From VBDM01 sp035280025 (GTDB taxonomy: Bacteria; Pseudomonadota; Gammaproteobacteria; Burkholderiales; SG8-39): a stretch of 25,785 bases of DNA. The notes below the pieces were generated by a model. That model did not search any database and was not told the origin of the DNA. It saw nothing but the letters and a program-made list of their open reading frames with translations. The translations under genes were made by a program, and so were the position numbers. Location of the stretch: positions 1 to 25,785 of the forward strand of contig DATEGT010000097.1 in the NCBI GenBank assembly GCA_035280025.1, read 5' to 3'. Every line of letters starts with the position of its first letter. The stretch's first letter is position 1. Positions 7,596 through 15,028 of the stretch are shown in pieces.

Positions 7596-8327
7596 ATGAG
7601 CGAGACCGATTTCGGATACGGGCGCGTCGACGCCGCCGAGAAGGCCGACCGTGTCGCCGGCGTCTTCTCCTCGGTCGCGGCCCGGTACGACCTGATGAAC
7701 GATCTAATGTCGGGCGGCCTGCACCGGCTGTGGAAGGCCTTCACCGTCGCCGTCGCGGGCGTGCACGAGGGAGAGCGCGTGCTCGACGTCGCGGCCGGCT
7801 CCGGCGACCTCGCGCTCGAGTTCGCGAAGCGGGCCGGCGCGAGCGGGCAGGTGTGGCTTACCGACATCAACCGCGCGATGCTCGACCGGGGCCGCGACCG
7901 TCTGCTCGACCGCGGCCTGCCCCTACCGGCGGTGCAGTGCGACGCGGAGGCCCTGCCCTTCCCGTCGGACTATTTCGACTGCGTCAGCGTCGCCTTCGGA
8001 TTGCGGAACATGACCGACAAGGGAGCCGCCCTCGCCGAGATGCGCCGCGTGCTCAAGCCCGCGGGCCGGCTCCTAGTGCTCGAGTTCTCGCGCGTGTGGG
8101 CGCCGCTCTCGAAGATCTACGACTGGTACTCGTTCACCGTGCTGCCCTGGCTGGGCCGCAAGGTCGCCGGCGACGAGGCCGCGTACCGCTACCTCGCCGA
8201 GTCGATCCGCATGCATCCCGACCAGGAACACCTCAAGGGAATGCTCGAACGGGCGGGCCTGGAAAAGGTCGAGTACTTCAACCTGAGCGCGGGGGTCGTC
8301 GCCTTGCACCGGGGCTACAAATACTGA
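7596..8327 (+). CDS. ubiE: Ubiquinone/menaquinone C-methyltransferase
   Basis: 243 residues, full length. The enzyme uses S-adenosylmethionine to C-methylate the demethylated quinol ring in ubiquinone (and, where present, menaquinone) synthesis. The family N-terminus is clear (FGYGRVDAAEKADRVAGVFSS region), followed by the UbiE signature YDLMNDLMSGGLHRLWK (31-47), SAM motif I LDVAAGSGD (63-71), acidic TDIN (89-92), DAEALPFP (116-123), FGLRNM (134-139) and RVLKPAGRL. The C-terminus, VVALHRGYKY, is also typical. It starts the quinone block, followed by a Tim44-domain gene, ubiJ and ubiB on the same strand. No menaquinone genes are in the window, so the ubiquinone role is favoured from context. 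Confidence 0.97.
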   Translation: MSETDFGYGRVDAAEKADRVAGVFSSVAARYDLMNDLMSGGLHRLWKAFTVAVAGVHEGERVLDVAAGSGDLALEFAKRAGASGQVWLTDINRAMLDRGRDRLLDRGLPLPAVQCDAEALPFPSDYFDCVSVAFGLRNMTDKGAALAEMRRVLKPAGRLLVLEFSRVWAPLSKIYDWYSFTVLPWLGRKVAGDEAAYRYLAESIRMHPDQEHLKGMLERAGLEKVEYFNLSAGVVALHRGYKY

Positions 8328-8355
8328 CGACGACACCGGATCAAGGAGAGAGACC

Positions 8356-9195
8356 ATGAAGGGCTTCATCGTTTCGCTGATCGCGCTCGCAGCCGGCGCA
8401 CTGACACTCGTGGACGACGCGCAGGCCGCCAGACTGGGCGGGGGCCGCAGCCTCGGCGCCCAGCGGCAGATGACCGCGCCGCAAAGACAGGCGACCCCGC
8501 CTGCGCAGCAGCCGCAGCCCGCGACGGCTCCCCAGCCCGCGGGGAACCGCTGGCTCGGCCCCCTCGCGGGACTCGCGGCCGGGCTCGGTCTGGGCTGGCT
8601 GTTCGCGCAAGGGGGCTTCGGCTCCGCCGCCGGCGTGCTGCTCATGGCCTTGCTTGCGGGCGTCCTGGTCATGGGGCTGGCGCGCCTGCTCGCCAGGAAC
8701 CGGTATCAAGGGTCGCGGCTCCAGTACTCCGGCTTCGGCGACGAGACCGTCCCCGCGCCGCCGCCCTCGCAGCTGCCCGGGAACGCGGTGCGGCCGGACT
8801 ACCGCAGCCAATTCGCGCCGAGCATCCCGGCGGGCTTCGACCTCGACGGCTTTCTCAAGGAAGCGCGGCGCAACTTCCTGAGGCTCCAGGACGCGAACGA
8901 CCGCGGCGACCTCGTGCGGCTGCGCCAGGTCACGACGCAGGAGATGTTCGACGCGCTCAAGGATGACGCGGGCGGGCGCCCCGTTCGCCAGCAGACCGAC
9001 GTGATCAAGCTCGACGCGACGCTGCTCGAGCTGGTGACCGAGAGCGAGCTGCACTGGGCGAGCGTGCGCTTCTCGGGCTCGATTCGCGAGGACGCCAAGT
9101 CGGCGGCCGAGCCCTTCGAGGAGATCTGGAACCTGTGCAAGCCGGTCAGCGGCTCCTCGGGCTGGCTGCTCGCGGGAATCCAGCAGACGCACTGA
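8356..9195 (+). CDS. Tim44-like domain exported/membrane protein
   Basis: 279 residues. A signal peptide ends at AQA (residue 24). It is followed by a Gln/Pro-rich low-complexity stretch (about 34-62, with QRQATPPAQQPQPAT), one or two hydrophobic segments (about 67-86 and 90-110, Gly/Leu/Ala-rich), and a C-terminal soluble domain from about 160 beginning FDLDGFLKEARRNFLRLQDA, which is the start of the Tim44/TIM44-like fold. The family in bacteria has no fixed function; the eukaryotic relative is an import-motor membrane anchor. A GAGAG ribosome site (8346-8350) precedes the ATG. Genes of this type recur between ubiE and ubiJ in betaproteobacteria, so a link to membrane assembly or the quinone machinery is plausible but unproven. 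Confidence 0.85.
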   Translation: MKGFIVSLIALAAGALTLVDDAQAARLGGGRSLGAQRQMTAPQRQATPPAQQPQPATAPQPAGNRWLGPLAGLAAGLGLGWLFAQGGFGSAAGVLLMALLAGVLVMGLARLLARNRYQGSRLQYSGFGDETVPAPPPSQLPGNAVRPDYRSQFAPSIPAGFDLDGFLKEARRNFLRLQDANDRGDLVRLRQVTTQEMFDALKDDAGGRPVRQQTDVIKLDATLLELVTESELHWASVRFSGSIREDAKSAAEPFEEIWNLCKPVSGSSGWLLAGIQQTH

Positions 9196-9220
9196 TACGC
9201 GCAGAGGCGCGCCCGCACCC

Positions 9221-9805
9221 ATGCTCGAGCGCGGCGCGCTAGCCGGCCTGAACCACCTGCTGTCGCAGCAGCCGCTCGCCGCCGAGCGGCTGCGGCCTTT
9301 CGCGGGGCGCGGCTTCGAGATCCGCTGGCCCCCGCTGCCGGTTCTGCGCCTCACGATCCTGGAAAACGGCATGCTCGAGCGCTCGCCGGACGGCGCGGCG
9401 AGCGCGCTGGTCGTGAAGCTCAAGCCCGGCGCCCTGCCGCTGCTGCTCGCGCGGGACGAAGGGGCGCGAAGCCGGATCGAAATCGAAGGGCCGGCGGACC
9501 TCGCCGGGGCCGTCGACGCGCTGTTTCGCGATCTCGGCTGGGATTTCGAGGAGGATCTCTCGAAGGTGTTCGGAGACGTCGTCGCCCACCGCCTCGCCTC
9601 GGGCGGCAAGGCGCTCGCGGCCTGGCAGCGCGAGGCGCTGATGCGCCTTGCCGAGAATTTCGCCGAGTACTGGGTCGAGGAGCAGCCGCTGCTCCTGCGC
9701 CCCGATGACGCGGAGCGGTTCCGGCGGGACTCGCGCTCGCTGCAGGAGGAGGTCGCGCGCCTCGAGCGGCGCATCGAGCGCCTGGAGGGCCCGGGCCGGC
9801 GCTGA
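9221..9805 (+). CDS. ubiJ: Ubiquinone biosynthesis accessory factor UbiJ (SCP2 domain)
   Basis: 194 residues. The N-terminal about 110 residues form an SCP2-like lipid-binding domain, including a GALPLLLARDEGARSRIEIEG-type core. The middle has the UbiJ-typical LFRDLGWDFEEDLSKVFGD (about 105-123) and VVAHRL. The C-terminus (about 165-192) is a charged heptad-like stretch, RSLQEEVARLERRIERLEG, predicted to be a coiled coil. In E. coli UbiJ binds ubiquinone intermediates and, with UbiK, organises the soluble Ubi complex. The coiled-coil tail is the expected UbiK contact. An AGAGGCG ribosome site (9204-9210) lies somewhat far from the ATG. It sits between the Tim44 gene and ubiB, the usual ubiE-ubiJ-ubiB order with one insertion. 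Confidence 0.9.
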   Translation: MLERGALAGLNHLLSQQPLAAERLRPFAGRGFEIRWPPLPVLRLTILENGMLERSPDGAASALVVKLKPGALPLLLARDEGARSRIEIEGPADLAGAVDALFRDLGWDFEEDLSKVFGDVVAHRLASGGKALAAWQREALMRLAENFAEYWVEEQPLLLRPDDAERFRRDSRSLQEEVARLERRIERLEGPGRR

Positions 9806-9839
9806 TTCCGCGGCTTCTCGCGGTGGCGCGGTGCAATTC

Positions 9840-9848
9840 TGGTAGATT
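9840..9848 (+). promoter_or_regulatory. Extended -10-like element upstream of ubiB
   Basis: TGGTAGATT fits TGnTAnnnT in the 71-base gap between ubiJ and the proposed ubiB start. It leaves a leader of about 22 bases that contains AGGCGAG (9860-9866) ahead of the TTG at 9877. If this is the promoter, the longer ATG start at 9823 would lie upstream of transcription, which supports the TTG start. Confidence 0.42.
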
Positions 9849-9876
9849 TGCCGCTTCCCAAGGCGAGCGCCCTTCC

Positions 9877-11388
9877 TTGCTCCGTTTCGCCAAGATTCTC
9901 TGGATCGCCCTGCGCTTCGGGCTCGACGAGTTCGCGCTTCCCGCGGACGGCGCGACCGCTCGCGCCGTCCGCGCTCTGCTCTTCTTCCGGACGCTGTCGG
10001 AGCCCCGCGCCGTCAGGCTGAGGCGCGCGCTCGAGAGCCTGGGACCGATCTTCGTCAAGTTCGGCCAGGTGCTCTCGACTCGCCGCGACCTGCTGCCCCA
10101 GGACATCGCCGACGAGCTGGCGAAGCTGCAGGACCAGGTGCCGCCGTTCCCGGGCGAGCGCGCTCTCGCCGAGGTCGAACGCGCTTTCGGCAAGCCGGTC
10201 GCGCAGGTGTTCGAGAAATTCGAGCTCACGCCGGTAGCGAGCGCGTCGGTCGCGCAGGTGCACCTCGCCGTCCTTCCCGGCGGAGCGGAAGCGGCGGTGA
10301 AGATCCTCAGGCCCGGCATGCTGCCGGTGATCGCCGAGGACCTGGCGCTGCTCAACGCCGCGGCGGCGCTCATCGAGCGCTTCTCCGCCGACGGCCGGCG
10401 CCTCAAGCCGCGGGAAGTGGTGGCCGAGTTCGCGCGGCATCTCGGCGAGGAGCTCGACCTCATGCGCGAGGCCGCCCACGCCAGCCAGTTGCGCCGCAAC
10501 TTCGAGGGCTCGCCCCTCCTCGCCGTGCCGGAGGTGTACTGGGACTGGTGCGCGCCGAACGTGATGACGATGCAGCGGATGCACGGCACGCCCGTGAGCC
10601 GGGTGGGCGAGCTGCGCCGGCAGGGGGTGGACATCCCGAAGCTCGCGCGAACCGGTGTCGAGATCTTCTTCACCCAGGTGTTCCGCGACGGTTTCTTCCA
10701 CGCCGACATGCATCCGGGGAACATCCTGGTGACGCCGGAAGGGCGCTACGTCGCGCTCGATTTCGGGATCATGGGCACGCTCACCGAGGTGGACAAGCAG
10801 TACCTCGCGCAGAACTTCCTGGGATTCTTCCAGCGCGACTATGCGCGCGTGGCGCGCGCGCATCTCGAGGCGGGCTGGGTGCCGGCCGACACGCGCGCCG
10901 ACGAGTTCGAGGGCGCGATCCGCGCGGTATGCGAGCCCTTTTTCGGCCGGCCGCTGGGCGAGATCTCCTTCGGCCTGGCGCTGGTGCGCCTGTTCCAGAC
11001 CTCGCGCCGCTTCGGCGTCGAGATCCAGCCGCAGCTGGTGATGCTGCAGAAGACGCTGCTCAACATCGAGGGCCTGGGCCGGCAGCTCGATCCGGGCCTC
11101 GACCTGTGGGCGACGGCCAAGCCGTTCCTCGAGAAATGGATGCGCGAGCAGGTCGGCTTCAAGGGCCTGCTGCGCACGCTGCGCAGCGAGGCGCCGCACT
11201 GGGCGACGATGCTGCCGCAGCTGCCGCGCCTCCTGCATCGGGTGCTCTCCGGAGACCGGGTCGAGCGCATCGAGCGGATGCTGGGCCAGCTGCTCGTGCT
11301 GGAGCGCCGCCGCAACCGGATGATCGGCGCCGCGCTCCTGCTCCTCCTGCTCGGGCTGGCCTGGGCGGTGTTCTTGACGGTGCACTAG
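9877..11388 (+). CDS. ubiB: Ubiquinone biosynthesis regulatory protein kinase-like UbiB
   Basis: 503 residues from TTG 9877. UbiB is an atypical ABC1/ADCK kinase-like ATPase at the inner membrane, required for ubiquinone synthesis. Motifs: KFGQ (61-64, the ABC1-specific KxGQ), ASASVAQVH (121-129, the Ala-rich replacement of the glycine loop), AVKIL (catalytic-type Lys142), EELDLMREA (191-199), HADMHPGN (275-282) and DFGIMG (295-300). The C-terminus ends in a hydrophobic membrane segment (GAALLLLLLGLAWAVFL). An ATG at 9823 extends the frame by 18 residues (ARCNSGRFAASQGERPS), but this is not family-like; the TTG gives LRFAKILWIALRFGLDEF, which is the canonical N-terminus, and has AGGCGAG upstream. 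It ends the quinone block. Confidence 0.93.
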   Translation: MLRFAKILWIALRFGLDEFALPADGATARAVRALLFFRTLSEPRAVRLRRALESLGPIFVKFGQVLSTRRDLLPQDIADELAKLQDQVPPFPGERALAEVERAFGKPVAQVFEKFELTPVASASVAQVHLAVLPGGAEAAVKILRPGMLPVIAEDLALLNAAAALIERFSADGRRLKPREVVAEFARHLGEELDLMREAAHASQLRRNFEGSPLLAVPEVYWDWCAPNVMTMQRMHGTPVSRVGELRRQGVDIPKLARTGVEIFFTQVFRDGFFHADMHPGNILVTPEGRYVALDFGIMGTLTEVDKQYLAQNFLGFFQRDYARVARAHLEAGWVPADTRADEFEGAIRAVCEPFFGRPLGEISFGLALVRLFQTSRRFGVEIQPQLVMLQKTLLNIEGLGRQLDPGLDLWATAKPFLEKWMREQVGFKGLLRTLRSEAPHWATMLPQLPRLLHRVLSGDRVERIERMLGQLLVLERRRNRMIGAALLLLLLGLAWAVFLTVH

Positions 11389-11393
11389 CCCCG

Positions 11394-11399
11394 TATAAT
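11394..11399 (+). promoter_or_regulatory. Perfect TATAAT -10 box before symporter gene
   Basis: A consensus TATAAT lies 6 bases after the ubiB stop and ends 8 bases before the symporter ATG at 11408. TTGACG at 11374-11379 resembles a -35 box but the 14-base spacer is shorter than the usual 16-18. Transcription would begin about 11406, giving a leader of only a few bases and no room for a ribosome site. Confidence 0.55.
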
Positions 11400-11407
11400 C
11401 TGCGCCC

Positions 11408-12853
11408 ATGCTGATCGCGTCCGTGGTTCTCTACCTGCTGGTCACGATCGCGATCGGGCTGTGGGCTGCGATGCGGGTCAAGAACTCCAAGGACTACGTC
11501 GTCGCCGGCCGCAGCCTGCCCCTGTACATGAACACGGCGACGGTGTTCGCCACCTGGTTCGGCGCGGAGAGCGTGCTCTCCGTGTCGGTCGAGTTCTCCA
11601 AGAGCGGGCTGGGCGGCATCATCGCCGACCCGTTCGGCTCCTCGGTGTGCCTGGTGATCGTCGCGCTGCTGTTCGCGCGCGCCTTCTACCGCATGGACCT
11701 GCTCACGATCGGCGACTTCTACCGTAAGCGCTACGGCCGCACCATGGAGCTCGGCACCAGCGTCGTCATCGCGATCTCCTATCTCGGCTGGACCGCGGCG
11801 CAGCTGACGGCGCTCGGGCTGGTGTTCTCGACGCTGACCGACGGCGCGATCCCGCTCCAGACCGGCATCATCATCAGCGGCATCGTGGTGCTCGCCTACA
11901 CCATCTGGGGCGGCATGTGGTCGGTGGCGATGACCGATCTGTTCCAGTCGGTGATGATCATCGCCGGCCTCGGGATCATCGCCTGGTTCGTGGGCGACAT
12001 GGCGGGCGGCGCCGGCAAGGTGATCGGCGCGGTCGCCGGCGCGGGAAAGTTCGAGTTCTGGCCCAGGGGCGGGACCAGGGAATGGCTCGCGTTCGTCACC
12101 TCCTTCCTGACCCTCGCGATCGGGTCTATCCCGCAGCAGGACATCTTCCAGCGCGTCACCTCGGCCAGGAACGAGAGGACCGCGATCGCGGGCAGCCTGC
12201 TCGGCGGGTTCGTGTACTTCGGCTTCGTCTTCGTGCCCATCTACATCGTCGCCGCCGGCCTCCTCATCGACCCGTCGCTGGGACAGCTGCTGTCGGCCCA
12301 GGACGCCCGCGAGACGCAGCGCATCCTCCCCGAGTTCATCCTGTTCCACACGCCCATGTGGATACAGGTGCTGTTCTTCGGCGCGCTGCTGTCGGCGATC
12401 CTGTCGACCGCGAGCGGGGCGATCATCGCGCCCACGTCGCTGTGCACCGAGAACATCATCAAGCCGCTCTACCCGCACATGAGCGACCGCCAGTTCCTGC
12501 TCACGCTGCGCGTCGTGCTGGTCTCTTTCACGCTCGCGGCGCTGATATTCGCCTTGAACTCGAAACAGACGATGTACGACATGGTGCAGAACGCCTACAC
12601 CGTGACGCTGGTGGCAGCGCTCGTGCCGCTCGCGGCGGGAATCTTCTGGAAGAAGGCCAACAACGCCGGCGCGATCCTTTCCGCCGCGTTCGGCCTCGTC
12701 GCCTGGATGATCGCGGCCTACACTGCGCCGGAGGCCGCCGTGCCGCCGACGCTGGTCGGACTCGGATTTTCCATCGCGGGCATGGTGCTCGGCGCCGTCG
12801 TGCCTCGCGCGGCGCCGCAGCCGCATCACCACGGAGCCCACGGGCCGCACTGA
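11408..12853 (+). CDS. Sodium:solute symporter family (SSS) transporter
   Basis: 481 residues, highly hydrophobic along its length with about thirteen membrane segments, the SSS pattern. The first segment is followed by KNSKDYVVAGRSLPLYM (about 26-42), the conserved SSS loop, then TVFATWFGAESVLS, and later SIPQQDIFQRVTSARN and ILSTASGAIIAPTSL (the Na+-site region of helix 8 in LeuT-fold members). The solute cannot be assigned; proline-, acetate- or uncharacterised-type members share these marks. The last 12 residues are PQPHHHGAHGPH, five His in nine residues, which is unusual for the family and may bind metal. The ATG lacks a ribosome site and is very close to a TATAAT box. It precedes a phosphate-transport pair by 16 bases. 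Confidence 0.9.
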   Translation: MLIASVVLYLLVTIAIGLWAAMRVKNSKDYVVAGRSLPLYMNTATVFATWFGAESVLSVSVEFSKSGLGGIIADPFGSSVCLVIVALLFARAFYRMDLLTIGDFYRKRYGRTMELGTSVVIAISYLGWTAAQLTALGLVFSTLTDGAIPLQTGIIISGIVVLAYTIWGGMWSVAMTDLFQSVMIIAGLGIIAWFVGDMAGGAGKVIGAVAGAGKFEFWPRGGTREWLAFVTSFLTLAIGSIPQQDIFQRVTSARNERTAIAGSLLGGFVYFGFVFVPIYIVAAGLLIDPSLGQLLSAQDARETQRILPEFILFHTPMWIQVLFFGALLSAILSTASGAIIAPTSLCTENIIKPLYPHMSDRQFLLTLRVVLVSFTLAALIFALNSKQTMYDMVQNAYTVTLVAALVPLAAGIFWKKANNAGAILSAAFGLVAWMIAAYTAPEAAVPPTLVGLGFSIAGMVLGAVVPRAAPQPHHHGAHGPH

Positions 12854-12869
12854 AGAAGAAAGGTCGCCA

Positions 12870-13496
12870 ATGTTCGCTCGCCTGATGCCCCACGAAGGAC
12901 GCTTCTTCGACTTCTTCTCGGAGCACGCCGCGCTGATCCTCGAGGGCGCGACCGAGCTCAAGTACATGATGGACGATCTCGGCCAGGCCGAGCGCCACGC
13001 CCACAACATCAAGACCGTCGAGACCAAGGCGGATACCGTGGTCTACCAGACGATACAGCTGCTCCACCAGACCTTCGTCACCCCGATCGACCGCGACGAG
13101 ATCCACCAGCTCATCACGCGGATGGACGACATCCTCGACCTCATGGAGGACGTGTCGCAGAGCGTGTTCCTCTACGACATCCACAAGATCCCCGACGAGG
13201 CGAAGCGGCTGGCCGAGATCTGCGTCGCGTGCGCCGAAAAGGTAAAGGCCGCGGTGCAGCTCCTCGACAACATGGCCAACGCCGAGCAGATCATGAAGAT
13301 CTGCGGCGAAATCGACCGCTTCGAGACCGACGCCGATCAGGTGCTGCGCTCGGCCTTGGCAAAGCTTTTCCGCCACGAGCCCGACACGCGCGAGGTGATC
13401 AAGCTGAAGGAGATCTACGAGCACCTCGAGACGGTCACCGACAAGTGCGAGGACGTGGCCAATATCATCGAAGGCATCGTCATCGAGAATTCCTGA
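12870..13496 (+). CDS. DUF47 (PhoU-like) family protein, phosphate transport accessory
   Basis: 208 residues, entirely helical, soluble, and rich in Asp/Glu and Lys. DUF47 proteins are PhoU-like helical bundles, commonly encoded directly upstream of PiT transporters and thought to regulate them. Family marks are MFARLMPHEGRFFDFFSEHA at the N-terminus, TVVYQTIQLLHQTFVTPIDR (about 51-70) and EIHQLITRMDDILDLMED (about 74-91), plus KLKEIYEHLETVTDKCEDVA near the end, which contains the acidic metal-binding type ExxxD pattern. GAAAGG (12857-12862) is a good ribosome site. The stop is 5 bases before the pit start, so the pair is almost certainly cotranscribed. Confidence 0.92.
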   Translation: MFARLMPHEGRFFDFFSEHAALILEGATELKYMMDDLGQAERHAHNIKTVETKADTVVYQTIQLLHQTFVTPIDRDEIHQLITRMDDILDLMEDVSQSVFLYDIHKIPDEAKRLAEICVACAEKVKAAVQLLDNMANAEQIMKICGEIDRFETDADQVLRSALAKLFRHEPDTREVIKLKEIYEHLETVTDKCEDVANIIEGIVIENS

Positions 13497-13501
13497 ACCG
13501 C

Positions 13502-14500
13502 ATGTCGATCGGCTTCGAATCCGTGCTGTTCCTGATCCTCATCGCGCTCGCTTTCGACTTCATGAACGGGTTTCACGACGCGGCTAACTCGATCGCCACC
13601 ATCGTTTCGACGGGCGCGATGACCCCGCGCTGGGCGGTGGCCTGGGCGGCGTTCTTCAATTTCGTCGCGTTTCTGGTCTTCGGCGTGGCGGTCGCGACCA
13701 CCATAGGAAAAGGCATCATCGACCCGGCCATCGTCGACCACCATGTGGTGTTCGGCGCGCTCGTCGGCGCGATCGCCTGGAATCTCCTCACCTGGTACTA
13801 CGGCATTCCCTCCAGCTCCTCGCACGCCCTGATCGGGGGCCTCGCCGGGGCGGCGATCGCGAAGGGCGGCACCAGCAAGCTCGTCGCCAGCGGCTTCCTC
13901 AAGACCGCCGCGGCGATCGTGCTCTCCCCGTTGTGCGGCTTCGCCGTCGCGATCGCGCTGATGATCGCCGTCTCCTGGATCTTCGCGCGCTCGACTCCGC
14001 GGCGGGTCGACCGGTGGTTCCAGCGCCTGCAGTTCGTTTCCGCCGCGCTCTACAGCCTCGGCCACGGCGGGAACGACGCCCAGAAGACCATGGGCATCAT
14101 CTGGATGCTGCTAATCGCCTCGGACCTTGCCAGCGCGAAGGAGCCCCTGCCGTTCTGGGTGGTGCTCGCCTGCCAGGCCGCGATGGGGCTGGGGACGCTC
14201 TTCGGCGGCTGGCGTATCGTCAAGACCATGGGCATGCGGATCACCAAGCTCAAGCCGGTCGGCGGCTTCTGCGCGTCGGCGGCGGGCGCCGTGATGCTCT
14301 TCATCGCCACGGGATTCGGCGTTCCGGTCTCGACGACCCACACCATCACCGGATCGATCATCGGCGTGGGCTCGGCGCGCAAGTTCTCGGCGGTGCGCTG
14401 GGGAGTGGCCGGGAACATCGTCTGGGCCTGGATCTTCACGATTCCGGGCTCGGCCTTCATCGCCGGGGTCGCCTGGCTGCTCGGGACCGAATATCTCTAG
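13502..14500 (+). CDS. pit: Inorganic phosphate transporter, PiT family
   Basis: 332 residues with about ten membrane segments, length typical for compact bacterial PiT. It is a low-affinity, ion-coupled phosphate (or metal-phosphate) importer of the inner membrane. Both inverted PiT signatures are present: FDFMNGFHDAANSIAT (18-33) with GIPSSSSHALIGG (101-113), and GHGGNDAQKTMG (187-198) with GVPVSTTHTITGS (273-285). The ATG at 13502 follows the DUF47 stop by 5 bases and gives the family start SIGFESVLFLILIALAFDF. No separate ribosome site is obvious, consistent with coupling to the DUF47 gene. The macrodomain gene begins at the very next base after its stop. Confidence 0.95.
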   Translation: MSIGFESVLFLILIALAFDFMNGFHDAANSIATIVSTGAMTPRWAVAWAAFFNFVAFLVFGVAVATTIGKGIIDPAIVDHHVVFGALVGAIAWNLLTWYYGIPSSSSHALIGGLAGAAIAKGGTSKLVASGFLKTAAAIVLSPLCGFAVAIALMIAVSWIFARSTPRRVDRWFQRLQFVSAALYSLGHGGNDAQKTMGIIWMLLIASDLASAKEPLPFWVVLACQAAMGLGTLFGGWRIVKTMGMRITKLKPVGGFCASAAGAVMLFIATGFGVPVSTTHTITGSIIGVGSARKFSAVRWGVAGNIVWAWIFTIPGSAFIAGVAWLLGTEYL

Positions 14501-15013
14501 ATGCCGCAGCGGCTGCGCGCCATCGAAGCCGACATCACGCGGCTCGAGGTCGACGCGATCGTCAACGCCGCGAACAGCTCGCTCCTCGGCGGCGGCGGGG
14601 TCGACGGTGCGATCCACCGCGCCGCGGGCCCGGAGCTGCTGCGCGAGTGCCGCGCGCTGGGAGGCTGCGCCACCGGCGACGCCAGGATCACGCGGGGCTA
14701 CCGCCTTCCCGCGCGGCACGTGATCCACACCGTGGGCCCGGTGTGGAGCGGAGGCGCCAGCGGCGAGCCCGAGTTGCTCGCCTCGTGCTACCGGCGCAGT
14801 TTCGAGCTCGCGCTCGAGCACGGCGTCCGCACCATCGCGTTTCCCGCCATCAGCTGCGGCGTCTACGGCTATCCGATGGAGCTGGCCGCGAAGATCGCGA
14901 TCGCCGAATGCCGCCGCGTCGTCGGGGTGCACGACGCGATCGCGCAGGTCACGTTCGCGCTGTTCGGCCCCGCGGCGCTCGCCGTCTACGAGGCCGGGCT
15001 CGCGAGCCCGTGA
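14501..15013 (+). CDS. Macrodomain protein (O-acetyl-ADP-ribose deacetylase type)
   Basis: 170 residues, a single macrodomain. It carries the MacroD-type ADP-ribose pocket: GDIT-like ADIT (10-13), VNAANSSLLGGGGVDGAIH (21-39) with the catalytic Asn/Asp region, the Gly-rich ISCGVYGYP loop (117-125), and CRALGGCATGDARITRGYRLP (50-70). Related enzymes remove ADP-ribose from acidic side chains or deacetylate O-acetyl-ADP-ribose. The ATG directly abuts the pit stop codon with zero spacing, so translation is probably coupled, although a role in phosphate transport is not implied by the family. No ADP-ribosyltransferase toxin partner is seen nearby, which argues against a DarT/DarG-type module. Confidence 0.9.
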   Translation: MPQRLRAIEADITRLEVDAIVNAANSSLLGGGGVDGAIHRAAGPELLRECRALGGCATGDARITRGYRLPARHVIHTVGPVWSGGASGEPELLASCYRRSFELALEHGVRTIAFPAISCGVYGYPMELAAKIAIAECRRVVGVHDAIAQVTFALFGPAALAVYEAGLASP

Positions 15014-15028
15014 GAGAATAAGGCGGTC

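Noticed and set aside
9823..9876. ATG at 9823 as the ubiB start
   Set aside because: It adds 18 residues unlike the family N-terminus and lies upstream of the likely promoter; the TTG at 9877 gives the canonical start.
11374..11399. TTGACG plus TATAAT as a complete sigma-70 promoter for the symporter
   Set aside because: The spacer is 14 bases, too short for a normal -35/-10 pair; I keep the TATAAT only.
8341..11409. A 1022-codon open frame on the minus strand opposite Tim44, ubiJ and ubiB
   Set aside because: It lies antisense to well-supported genes, is rich in Arg, Gln, Glu and His without any recognisable domain, and is what strong GC third-position bias produces on the opposite strand.
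14501..15013. Macrodomain protein as the antitoxin of a DarT/DarG-type toxin system
   Set aside because: No ADP-ribosyltransferase gene lies beside it; the neighbours are a phosphate transporter and a VanZ-like protein.
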